NCBI GenBank assembly: GCA_003956705.1
Contig: QZCP01000092.1
Coordinates: forward strand, 1 to 64,000
Length of the DNA: 64,000 nucleotides
Reading direction: 5' to 3'
Origin: Brevipalpus yothersi
Taxonomy: Eukaryota; Arthropoda; Arachnida; Trombidiformes; Tenuipalpidae
The stretch's first letter is position 1; each line of letters begins with the position of its first letter. Below the pieces are notes generated by a model. The model was given only the letters and a program-made list of their open reading frames with translations. It did no database searches and was not told where the DNA came from. Positions 15,704 through 25,120 of this stretch are shown one piece after another. A program made the position numbers and the translations under genes.

Positions 15704-16450
15704 TAGACCCTAGAGTGTACTAGTGATAGTTGTATCACTTGTGGCCTACTCGACTCTGTGGTACACTGTTTGCCCACATTCAATATGGGAATATAAGGTA
15801 TTCTCATCTTCATCTGTCCATATTCCATGTGTGACAGAAGGCATTCGCACGATGGGTAACTTCTCAAATCAGAACGAAACCGTTGTGTGACAAGATTCAT
15901 TGAGCTGACAGAGAGAAAGAATAGCATAGAGAGAGAGAAGGCTCATGACCTTTGATTCTTTGAGAGAGAAACTTTTTTGATGGTTCAAGAAGAGGAGAGA
16001 GATTGTTGGAAAAATTTTTAAAAGAGAGTGAGAAAATTGATCAGCTCGAATGATTGTATAAATTGCATCAAAATCAGGGTTTACAATGAGAAAACAAATA
16101 GTTAACGTGGGTAAAAATTGTCTCAGGGAATTATTGTGGGGCTCTTTTTTCTCTTTCACCCTTTTTCACTTGTCTAATTTTCAATTTGTTCGGGACAAAA
16201 TGAGAACTAATATCAGTTGTTCCGTAATTTGACAAAAGTGAGTGGATAGAATTGGATTTTTTTCTTGTTTTTTACTTCTCCTTTTTTCTTTTCTTTCCCT
16301 CCTGAAATAATCATTGTCAAGTTAGATATCTACAAATTGTATTCCGAAACAAAGGCTCGATGATAGCATTTAGAATCATCTACCAAGTTCATTCACGCTA
16401 TCGGAAAAGTTATATTATCATTGCTTTAATGAACATTCTGGTGATCGTTA

Positions 16451-16527
16451 ATTGCCCCAAATGGTTCCTATGATGTTGAAACATACTCACCTTCATCTGA
16501 ACGATTCAGTGCCATTGATGGACGATT
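16451..16527 (+). repeat. 77-bp duplicate, intact (empty-site) copy
   Basis: This 77-bp coding segment recurs as 16777-16811 plus 17419-17460, with one base difference. The second copy is interrupted by the TA-flanked element. The first copy therefore shows the pre-insertion sequence and defines the insertion point exactly. Confidence 0.93.
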
Positions 16528-19159
16528 TGACAATTTGAATGATGAGATTGATATTCGACAAATCGACACTGCTCTTGCAAAAATTAAGAATGATTTCAAA
16601 CGAATCAATTGTGATCTGACAAATCTACAGCTAATTATCTCTCAAAAGAGAGAGAAACTCAAACGGTAAGAATCTTATATTGTAATTTTGATGTTTTTGT
16701 CATTTGTATATGGACCTATCTATTTCTTTACAGTTTGCAGAATAAATATTCCGATAATAATCCACCTTTTCCGGTGATTGCCCCGAATGGTTCCTATGAT
16801 GTTGAAACATACCAAGGTGGCGAAAAGTAATGTGACGGACTTTGAAATTCGAAAAAAAAATGATCATGAAGAGAAATGGACTTGAATTGAGAAAAATATG
16901 ATTGAATAACAATTGAAGATGAACACAAAAAAATTTCATCAAAAAATTCCTTGTAGAATAGAAATGAACTAGAAATTTCAGTGGCATTACAGTTTTCGGT
17001 TTTTGAAGCCTGGATTTTCGAAATTCTGAGAATTTTCGATAAATATCCGATGTATTGACGTGAAATTGAGGTGAGACAAAGAATTGGCCATGACAATTGG
17101 TAAAATAACGAAAAAAGCTGTGAAAATAACAAGATAGATGATAAAATTGGAAAAAATATTTCGAGAAAAGTACTAGTTTTCGGTAACGTTTAATTCCCAT
17201 AGTAAAAGACCCATAGGTTTCAAAAGTCAAAATCCTGATAATCAGTGAAATTCTTGGTTCATTTCTATTCTGTTCCGAATTTTGAAGCCAGATTTCTTTC
17301 TTGGTCAACTTCATTTATTGTTCGATCTCAATCGTCATGATTTGAATTGATTCTTCCTCATAATCATTTTGTTTCTAATTGCTCAAAGTCCGTCACATTA
17401 CTTTTCGCCACCTTGGTACTCACCTTCATCTGAACGATTCAGTGCCATTGATGGACGATTATCAAGTGAATTTATCACATCAGATGATTCACAGGCAAGC
17501 TTGAACCAAAAACCATGGCAGGCAAAACATCTCCACCGGGATCCACAATCATACTACAGTCAGCATGTCAAGAGTAATGGTAAAGCGTGTGATAAAGATT
17601 CAAGTTTTCAAAAGAAACGATTGAAAAAGCTTGATGATCCTAGTGCATCAATTTTAGCATCATCATCATCATCTTCATCGCCATCGCCATCGCCATCGCC
17701 ATCGCCATCGCCATCGCCATCGCCATCGCCATCGCCATCGTCATCGTCATCTCAATTACTGAATCCAACATCACTACAAGACGGAAACTCCAAATTGATA
17801 TCTACAAATAGCTCTCATTCCATTTGTACAGTGAGATTAGATGAAATTGTTCGTAGACCCAAGCGCCTTTGGAAAACAAGGGATCACTTTGCTCATCCAT
17901 GTTGTTCTAATTGTATTCCTCATGTTTTTGATTTCATGAAAGTTGCTCGCAATGAGAATCCATTCGCGATACCGATAATTTTTGGATGGCAGCGAGCAAT
18001 AGTCTTCAAATCAACATCAAGTAAATCCAGCTCCATCGACAGATTTCCTTCATCAGTTTTATACATTGCTCCATGTGGTCGACGAATTCGAGATCTAGCA
18101 GAGCTAGATCATTATCTATTCCTCACCAATTGTCCTCTTACCATCGATTTGTTCTCCTTTGATACTCGCTTGGAGCTTTTTCCAGCTACTTATGGCGACG
18201 TCACAAGTATTAGCTGCTTTTACTTTGACCATGATGTGTCGCGAGGAAGTGAGCCTCAACCTGTCTCTGTCTTCAATGGAATAGATATGGAAAAACTTCC
18301 CGATGATTTTCAATATCTTCCATTCAGAATTGAGGGCCCGAATGTTCAAATTCCAAAAGATGATTCTAGCTTGATGGTCCATTGTGATTGTAGTGATGGC
18401 TGCTCGAACAAATTGGCTCGTAAATGTCAAAGCTTAACAATAGAAGCTTCAGCCGTCATTTCGGAGGATGGAAGAGACGTCAATGCTGGATATGAATATC
18501 GTCGATTGAATTATCATCAAATTACTGGGATTTACGAATGTAATAAGAACTGCTCTTGCAGTCCAAGGTGTCGTAATCGTGTTGTACAGCAAGGCATAAA
18601 AATTCGTCTACAAATTTTCAAAACGCCCAAAATTGGTTGGGGTGTTCGTGCCCTGCATGATGTTCCTAAAGGGGCATCCATTTGTACATATTCTGGGGAA
18701 ATTCTCGAGGATGAGACCCGTCAAAGACAATTGGTTATCCATGGAGATGATTATGTCAGCGCTCTCGATCACATTGACAAGTGTAAATTGGCAATTAATG
18801 ATGATAATAGTGATCCTATCGAAACTTTGATAAACCATGAATCACATCCATCGTTGAGAAAAGGTAATAATTATTCAAATTCTCTTCTCAACCGAGAATC
18901 ATCATATTCTTTGGATGCCAAGAAGCTTGGAAATGTTAGCAGATTTCTCAATCATTCATGTTCACCAAATTGTTTCGCTCAGCATGTTTTCATTGACTCC
19001 CATGATCCTCGACTCCCAACTCTTGCCTTCTTTAGCTCCAATTTCATTCCCGCTTTCACTGAACTCACATGGGATTACAACTACAAAGTGGGATCTGTGG
19101 AAGGCAAGGAATTGAAATGCTATTGTCAATCAGAGAATTGCAAATATCGTCTAATATGA
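16451..19159 (+). CDS. SETDB1: SETDB1/eggless-like histone H3K9 methyltransferase (short form)
   Basis: This predicted nuclear enzyme methylates histone H3 lysine 9 for silencing. Proposed exons are 16451-16665, 16734-16826 and 17389-19159 (693 codons including stop); the last two are separated by an inserted MITE. The large 3' exon encodes an (SP)n linker and an MBD-like domain (motif CGRRIRDLAELDHYL). A cysteine-rich pre-SET follows (CDCSDGC ... CSCSPRCRNR). The SET domain has GWGVRALHDVPKG, an insertion splitting it as in SETDB1, the cofactor motif FLNHSCSPN and DYNY. Post-SET is CYCQSENC. All catalytic motifs are present and the frame is open. Upstream exons give a short coiled coil. The tandem Tudor domains expected before the MBD in this family are absent, and no in-frame ATG is visible at the 5' end, so the start is unresolved. 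It may be a truncated paralogue or a gene with distant 5' exons. Confidence 0.82.
16812..17416. mobile_element. 605-bp Tc1/mariner-type MITE inside SETDB1-like coding sequence
   Basis: The terminal inverted repeats match perfectly for about 32 bp (left end starts CCAAGGTGGCGAAAAG). Weaker inverted similarity continues further inward. TA dinucleotides flank it at 16810-16811 and 17417-17418. The duplicated segment at 16451-16527 carries the uninterrupted sequence with a single TA, which confirms target duplication. No transposase is encoded; internal frames of up to 204 codons show no DDE signature. TA target plus non-coding TIR element points to mobilisation by a Tc1/mariner-superfamily transposase. 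Confidence 0.9.
17678..17741 (+). repeat. hexanucleotide repeat encoding Ser-Pro
   Basis: A run of ATCGCC-type hexamers, in frame, encodes about ten alternating Ser-Pro pairs between the N-terminal part and the MBD-like domain of the SETDB1-like protein. It is flanked by serine codons. Length polymorphism is expected to keep the reading frame. Confidence 0.95.
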
Positions 19160-19303
19160 AGTGAATATGAATATATATTAACATGGATTCCATAGATAAT
19201 ATCGATGATAATCTGGTATTTTTTTACCTTTCATTCTAAACCATCGCAAACTTTTTGGATTTTATACACACTCTTTTGCACACTGAAAAAGATCTGAAAT
19301 GTC

Positions 19304-19309
19304 AATAAA
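19304..19309 (+). promoter_or_regulatory. polyadenylation signal AATAAA
   Basis: Canonical hexamer about 145 nt after the stop codon of the SETDB1-like gene, followed by an A-rich stretch. Confidence 0.6.
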
Positions 19310-19319
19310 TATTTTTTGA

Positions 19320-19938
19320 AGAAAAAAATTAGCATTTTTTGTGACTATTTCAATCGCGTTTATCATTCGTCCTTCAACAGATCGGAAATGGCATTAATCA
19401 CAAAGGAATAGCCAGTCCCAGTCTAATCTCTTTATTTTTGAAGTCAATACCGCCACAAGGACAGTCTAAATTGGTCGTATTATATTGGAAAGAAAGGTCC
19501 ATATTAGTTTGATCCTCTACAATTGTTTAAAATGAGAGCATAGTCACTCTGAACAAAGATAAACCATCATTGAAAGAGTCTCGTGTTCCCAGAATCAATC
19601 TCAAACCGAAATGCCTCATAAGCACAATAATCCAAATCACTGGTTTCTGGTGATTTCACGCAAGGTTTTGGAAAATATCTGATGGCAGGTATGCTCAACG
19701 GATATGATAGAAAAGAGGAAGCTGGACATCAGCTGGCAGAAAACTTGTTCAATGAAATTGGGCAACAGATTTTTTTACCAATTAGTAAGATGTCCTGTGA
19801 GAAATGCAATCAATATGTGCAATCTAACTTGAGTGGTTATTTTAGCTGCCTTAGCAGGTATGAAAAAAAAGTAGACCTGAATGGATGAATGATTGAAAAA
19901 ATAGCCAGTCTCAATAGCAAATTTTAGGGAAAATTCGT
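19320..19938. other. no convincing gene
   Basis: A 68-codon plus frame (19682-19888, with CEKCNQY) is the only coding-looking stretch. It has no recognisable family and no supporting splice signals. Confidence 0.4.
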
Positions 19939-20628
19939 TTAATTATAAGTAATTTCTCTTATCTGCAATTCTAGAAATCCAACTGAATTATGATCCATCT
20001 TCAATGGAGGTATGGAAGAATCTCCCAGTTGTGAGGGAGAATGTGTTCTTGATTCCGAAGAAAATGCGGAACCAGATTTTGAGTACCTTGATGTAAACTC
20101 GTTCTGATGTCCAGACTGTTTGACTTGTAAATTGAGCTCTTCTTTGTTAAGTGTAGTCTGATTATTCATCGAGAGCAAAGCTTGCTCATGATATGACTCT
20201 AAGTGTTTTTTGTTTTGTTTTTTTTGTTGAACAACATACAATCCGTGGTAGATGTTGCTGTAGGCATTTTCGAGTTCATCTTTGCGAGCCGTTAACACTT
20301 TTATAACGGAATTTTGTTCACTTACGCGTGATTTGATATGGTTAATAACACACTCGTTCTGACAGAGCCACGTTAGCTTCGAATCATGGATCTTTTCCTT
20401 TTTTTTGGTCCATCGTGAAGCAAAATTCAGGTGTAGAAAAGAAGTTTGGTGAAAATTCTTGTCAATTGATGAAAAAATTCTTTCCTGTGGGTGCTTCATC
20501 AGAGTATGAGAAGGAATGGTGGTCAGATTGGGATTGAACAAAATGAAGCAGCTCGGGAGAATCTGTTCACACACTTTCCAATGAATGAATGGAAAATCTG
20601 ACATACTTTTTTTGTAGTCACAACCCAT
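19939..20628 (-). CDS. hypothetical protein, coiled-coil and Ser-rich
   Basis: A 229-codon minus-strand frame from an ATG at 20628. I do not recognise it. The central part (KSRVSEQNSVIKVLTARKDE) looks helical and heptad-like. It is followed by a Gln/Lys stretch and a Ser-rich tail. No signal peptide, membrane segment or catalytic motif is visible. Its composition is more protein-like than the shadow frames around it, but it lies in a belt of gene fragments, so it may be a relic. Confidence 0.3.
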   Translation of the reverse strand: MGCDYKKSMSDFPFIHWKVCEQILPSCFILFNPNLTTIPSHTLMKHPQERIFSSIDKNFHQTSFLHLNFASRWTKKKEKIHDSKLTWLCQNECVINHIKSRVSEQNSVIKVLTARKDELENAYSNIYHGLYVVQQKKQNKKHLESYHEQALLSMNNQTTLNKEELNLQVKQSGHQNEFTSRYSKSGSAFSSESRTHSPSQLGDSSIPPLKMDHNSVGFLELQIREITYN

Positions 20629-21276
20629 ACTTGCCAGATAAGAAGCATACTATGATAACCATAGTGATCGACTTATACCTCTGGAAGAATTCATTCTCCG
20701 CCATAATTCAATGAATGGCCTGGCTAGAGAGGTAATTTTCAGGTTTATGAAACAATGGATCACGATAAGCTTTGCTCAATTTTCTCCACTGCAATTAGAG
20801 AGAGAGAGAGAGAACAGTACTCCAGTAGATAATATAATTTAACTTGAAAGGTTCTGGCAAAATTTGACCCTGGAAATGAGATTCTAGGTGCCAATAATCC
20901 AATAGAGAGTAGTTTTGTAGGAAGTGGAATATATACACATTCTTTGAAGAATTGCACAAAAATGTTTGTCTGTATGACCGAGACTACTTCCGGAAACAAC
21001 AACAAACAAATTTCCGTCTTGATGAGCAGAAAAAAGTTTGGTGAAAATTTTAGACAAAAATGTCAAATTGTATCCAATATTACTCGATAGATTGCGCATT
21101 ATGTAGTCTTTATGAGTTTTTTTTGTCGCATTTTTAACAAATAACAATATTCTACCATAGTATTCCTCATGAAACTAGCACTGTTCTCGTTTGTATTTCT
21201 TCAGAAAAAGAAACAATGCAATTGATTTTGCGTGAGATGGAATCAATTAATTCATATGTAACATATGTATATATCA
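20629..21276. other. no gene recognised
   Basis: AT-rich intergenic sequence with a short GA run near 20798-20813. Minus frames of 81-87 codons lack recognisable features. Confidence 0.5.
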
Positions 21277-21710
21277 GGTGCGTTTGGAGTGAGTAGGGTA
21301 GCCATTTTTTAGAGTGAAATTTGCTTCGACATCAGCCTTGATTTGGTCGAACATTTCTTGATCAAAAGCGGTGACAAATTTAGATATTCTAAGCATGGCA
21401 ATTTTTCTAATTGAGCTCCAGTGAAACAATATACAAAGCTGGCTGGAATTTTCAAGGCAAACTGCCTTCTATCGAGCACTTTCTTTCTGAATGGACCAGT
21501 TTCTTTCTTCAAATCATCTTCAGCTTTCTTACGAGCTCCTAACAATGCTTCGAGAATTTCAAGCAAAAGTCTTTTTTTTACATTAGCTTTGACAGAGTGA
21601 TCTGTTGGCCTATTTGTACAAGAAAAGTGAGAGGAACACCGGTTACTCTGGCCGCTTCCATATAATTAGGTATGCACATCAATTTATCCAACAAACGTAA
21701 TGAAAAAACG
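21277..21710 (-). pseudogene. POLD1: decayed fragment of DNA polymerase delta catalytic subunit
   Basis: Read on the minus strand, three pieces match POLD1 in order. The first, near 21620-21705, contains LRLLDKLM and ARVTGVPLTFL ... GQQ. The second, near 21400-21590, contains ARKKAEDDLKKETGP, VLDRRQFALK and TGAQLEKLPCLE. The third, near 21277-21400 in another frame, contains FVTAFDQEM and NGYPTHSK. Between pieces 1 and 2 about 90 residues, including the catalytic motif A region, are missing. Piece 1 ends in a stop, and there is a frameshift between pieces 2 and 3. The motif-B NSVYG of family-B polymerases is altered (ASFVYC). The downstream YGDTDS motif is absent. This is a non-functional relic, not a gene; the active POLD1 must be elsewhere. 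Confidence 0.88.
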
Positions 21711-21799
21711 TAATGAAAGGTAGGCAAGGTCCAGTATTGACACTGTACATTGTACCAAGTGTATGCTCAGCGGAATAGCAATACGTGAGTGTTAAACTA

Positions 21800-22001
21800 A
21801 AGGGTGTCCAAAAACCTGAGGATCAAAAACAAACCTGAGGATTGAAAACAAAAGAGTGAATGAGTGTGATTGGTCGATTCATTTAGATTCCCAATCAAAT
21901 TAGTGAAAATTTTTGTCTAAAATTCCAGTGATGATTGCAATTCATTTCATGTTATTAACTTTAGACTAAAATTTTCATTCCTCAGGTTTCAGGACACCCT
22001 T
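21800..22001. mobile_element. 202-bp TA-flanked MITE
   Basis: Imperfect terminal inverted repeats of about 25 bp (outer end AAGGGTGTCC, inner part with CCTGAGG). TA duplications flank it at 21798-21799 and 22002-22003. No coding capacity. The left end carries a short internal duplication of the CCTGAGGAT phrase. It sits about 90 bp upstream of the POLD1 relic. Confidence 0.85.
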
Positions 22002-22163
22002 TAGCTCATCAATCAAGTGTGGTCCTAATGGAAGTTTACTTTCAGAAGAGTTGCTGATTTCGAGTCAATTCGAGTCAATTTGTGGAATTCTCATTCTATT
22101 TTGCTCAAGTAGAGTGTGGTCCCTGGAATAATCACAGAATGATTCCAATGATTTGAACACAAT

Positions 22164-22817
22164 GTGACATGTGACACACTCATGCCCAACTTGTTTGCGG
22201 AACTAACGATAAGTATGAGTTTGAACGAAACTTTGGCTAAACTCAATATTAATGGTGTTTCAAGCAAACATCTCACCAAACATCTCAACTATGCCCAAGA
22301 AATCTTGAAAAGTTTTATGAACAATCCTGAACGGAACAGAAACGGTATGTGGGATAAAATAGAGAAAAATTTTGAAAAATTTTTGAACTCATTCACATTC
22401 TGGTTGGAGGATCAAAACATTTCCTCTTTGCTCATCAATTTTATTTTGACAACCAAAAATTGCCTTGGTGAGCAATTTGTTAATCAAGTCATTAAACCAT
22501 TCATCATGGGACATCCCTTAATATGCCAGGTTATCAATCCACGCTTGATTGATGCTATTGTCAAATTGACATTGGAAAACGATTTTTCATGTATACTACT
22601 CCTCATGTTCCCAACCTCCCATTGGGCTCACAGAATCATACAGGAGTCACCAAAAATTATTAATCTCACTTTCATATGTAGAGAGCCTCCTGGAACACCC
22701 ATTTCATGTCAAATGCAAACAGAGAACGTTCATCAATGCCTTAATGCTGCTGCCTACTCTGTTTTGAAAACTAATTTTCGTTTTCTCAAAGCTACTATTG
22801 TCAAATTTGTCGCATAG
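22164..22817 (+). CDS. hypothetical protein, unrecognised
   Basis: A 217-codon plus-strand frame from an ATG at 22164, no family recognised. It opens with a helical segment (LNETLAKLNINGVSSKHLTK) and later has hydrophobic stretches (SCILLLMFP) and several cysteines. It has neither a signal peptide nor an obvious intron. The flanks are a MITE and sequence with no recognised gene, so it could be a relic of a captured gene. Its length and residue mix make pure chance less likely than for neighbouring frames. Confidence 0.33.
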   Translation: MTCDTLMPNLFAELTISMSLNETLAKLNINGVSSKHLTKHLNYAQEILKSFMNNPERNRNGMWDKIEKNFEKFLNSFTFWLEDQNISSLLINFILTTKNCLGEQFVNQVIKPFIMGHPLICQVINPRLIDAIVKLTLENDFSCILLLMFPTSHWAHRIIQESPKIINLTFICREPPGTPISCQMQTENVHQCLNAAAYSVLKTNFRFLKATIVKFVA

Positions 22818-23840
22818 AAGTCAGATGATAAGGTTGATTCGGATATTTTGGCTACTTCTTAGCCTTCTTTAAGATTCTTTAAGATTCTGTGTTTCTTAGA
22901 ATTTCTAGATATGCTCATTAATTTTCAGCTGATCTGTGGTCAAATTAAAATTCAATCTCAATCATTGAATCATTTTGTACCTAACCTCAAAAATGCATGA
23001 TCTTGTACTGTATCTTTTTCCCCCCCACATTTTCTCCATCATCAACTTTCTTAAAGACACTCTCAAAATGCCTCAAAATGGAAGGGATATGAATACTGTT
23101 TCAACATTTCCTTGACCCCTTACAAGACCAATTCGATTTCAAGAGATTTCAACACATAGATAAACATGTATATCCAATTATAATTAAAAAATTTGGATGT
23201 AGCACTCAATCGAAACTCTCATATTAATCGGTTTATTTTTTGGAGCTAAAACTGATTTGGCTTGATCATATTATGAGAATAATGGCAATGCGTCAACATG
23301 GATCCTCTAACTGGTCCGTCGTATGACGGACTTTTTGGCTTGTTCGTATTGCTATGATGATCAATGATCATTCAGTAGCCACTCTCGAAATTGATACAGT
23401 CCTCTCTAGAATCTATGTAAATAGATAGTCACCTAGAGGAGCGGATAAGTTTCGTTAAGGTAATGGGTAAGTGGACATTTCACCAAGAAGTGAACTTTTC
23501 CTTTATTGGAGCATTGACAATTCATCAACGATATATCAAAATATTCGGAAATTATCCGAATGGTTGATGTTTTTGGCCCGTTACAGTTGGTCGTCTCTCG
23601 CATCTTTCTTTTCTAACGGAACATCCAGTCATTCCTTTAACTTCACTTCTCTCATATTTCGCATGGAAACGCATTGCAATCATTTTCCTCATTCCATCAT
23701 TATACATATAACCGTCAACTCTAATAAACTTGGTTCAGACTTTCATGATCACAAAAAAAACCCACAATGATCACAAGTTTCAAATTCAATCACTCATGTT
23801 CTTTTCTCAAAACTAAACATGCATGTACAAAATAAAACGA
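22818..23840. other. no gene recognised
   Basis: AT-rich. A 99-codon plus frame at 23471-23770 is open but without recognisable features. Confidence 0.45.
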
Positions 23841-24000
23841 GGGGTGTCCGAGATCTTGGGAAATGAAAACAAGAGAAAAAAATAAATATGATTAGTTAAA
23901 TTCATTGAGATACACGATTCATCCGAATTCACCTTTTTCTCACTCCCTAATGAGGGTCATGCTCTCTCGGAAAAGTTTGGTGAAAGTTTTTGTCTAAAAT
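23841..24000. mobile_element. diverged, truncated relative of the 202-bp MITE
   Basis: It begins with GGGGTGTCC, resembling the 202-bp element's terminus. It keeps the same order of internal phrases: a GAAAACAA box, then a GATTNGT...ATTCATT box, then GTTTTTGTCTAAAATT-type sequence. The matching right terminal repeat is missing. Confidence 0.5.
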
Positions 24001-24641
24001 TGACCATAGAATAGAAGATTTTCATTAAAATTTGTGACAAAAAATTCGAACATGTACTGACCATGGCAAACTGGGACATAGGTAAAAGTGCTGGACACTG
24101 ATTTATTCATTTGGTTGAAATTGTCAATCTTGTGTATAAACGTAGCTTCGGATTGAGTCCTGTTTATTGAAATGCATGTACATGTATTTTCCTTTATGAA
24201 GCATTTAGTCTGCAATTTTGTAACAAAGATATTATTTCGACTGCATTCTAATGAGAGATCATAAGCAGGAACCAATTCGATACAATTAAGTTCAGTTGGG
24301 AGCGAGAACATGTCAGATAGTCAATCATCTTCTTTTCCTCCCAATTTAACTCTGTAAACTGAGTTATCTCCATAAATCCAAGAAATCTGAGAGTAGTTGG
24401 GAGTTGCCATTTTCTTATCTTTCTTATCAAACTTCATTTGGAGTGTTGTTGTGCTATTTTCTGGATCTGATATAATTCCACAAATGGTATCTAGATTATT
24501 CCCAGGGTAGTTATGTGCGGAAAATTCTTCGGCCGTTAGATACACTGGAGTACGCATTAAAGCAAAACAATTTCCAATATTTCCAATTTTTGCTTCACAC
24601 AGGGAGGACAATCTTTTACTTCTTTTCAAACCACCACACAA
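23994..24641 (-). pseudogene. hypothetical Cys-containing protein broken by one stop
   Basis: Two minus-strand frames (24321-24641 and 23994-24311) lie in the same reading frame, separated only by one TGA near 24321. Together they span about 215 codons. I do not recognise the protein. The first half contains YLTAEEFSAHNYPGNN; the second half has several cysteines (CIEL, SLECS, CFIKENTCTC). Either this is a pseudogene with a nonsense mutation or the stop lies in a small unrecognised intron. The far end merges into the MITE-like sequence. Confidence 0.3.
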
Positions 24642-25120
24642 CTCAATATCACTTTAAATCGTACCAACCACCTATTTTTCTCAACAAAACATGAGAAACA
24701 ATTTTCTCTCGAAATCAGCAATTGTCTATACAATTCTGCACTCTCATGAAGCTCATCTTTTTTTTCACTTCACCAACAGTTCCTTGATGTTTGAATCTTT
24801 TGAAACCAGCTGTAATTTCGACTTTCTCTTCTGCAATCCACTGCCTATGATCGTTGAAAACTTGGAGCTTATTGTTCTGCCTATCAGCTTCATTGTTTAA
24901 TGTTTCGGATTTTCGTTTTAGTGCAATAGAAAAACGCCAAGCCTGAAACGTGGGAAGCAAATAGTCCATACTATTGAATAACTCTCGCCTCTCAACACCC
25001 CCTCCCCACCTTGCGACACTGTCGCATGACTTCTCCACCTCACCGCCTTTCAGTTGATCATCCATCTGGACATTGTCCATCTCGATTACAATCAATTTAT
25101 TTGTTTTTGTTTTATCATTT

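Noticed and set aside
16700..17314. 204-codon minus-strand frame in the MITE
   Set aside because: Lies within the non-coding element, has no transposase motif, and starts or ends in terminal-repeat sequence.
18116..18838. Minus-strand frames opposite the SET region
   Set aside because: Shadows of the SETDB1-like coding exon.
24715..25095. 126-codon minus-strand frame downstream of the Tudor exon
   Set aside because: Could be a further exon, but no clear splice join to the Tudor exon and no recognised domain; kept out of the gene model.
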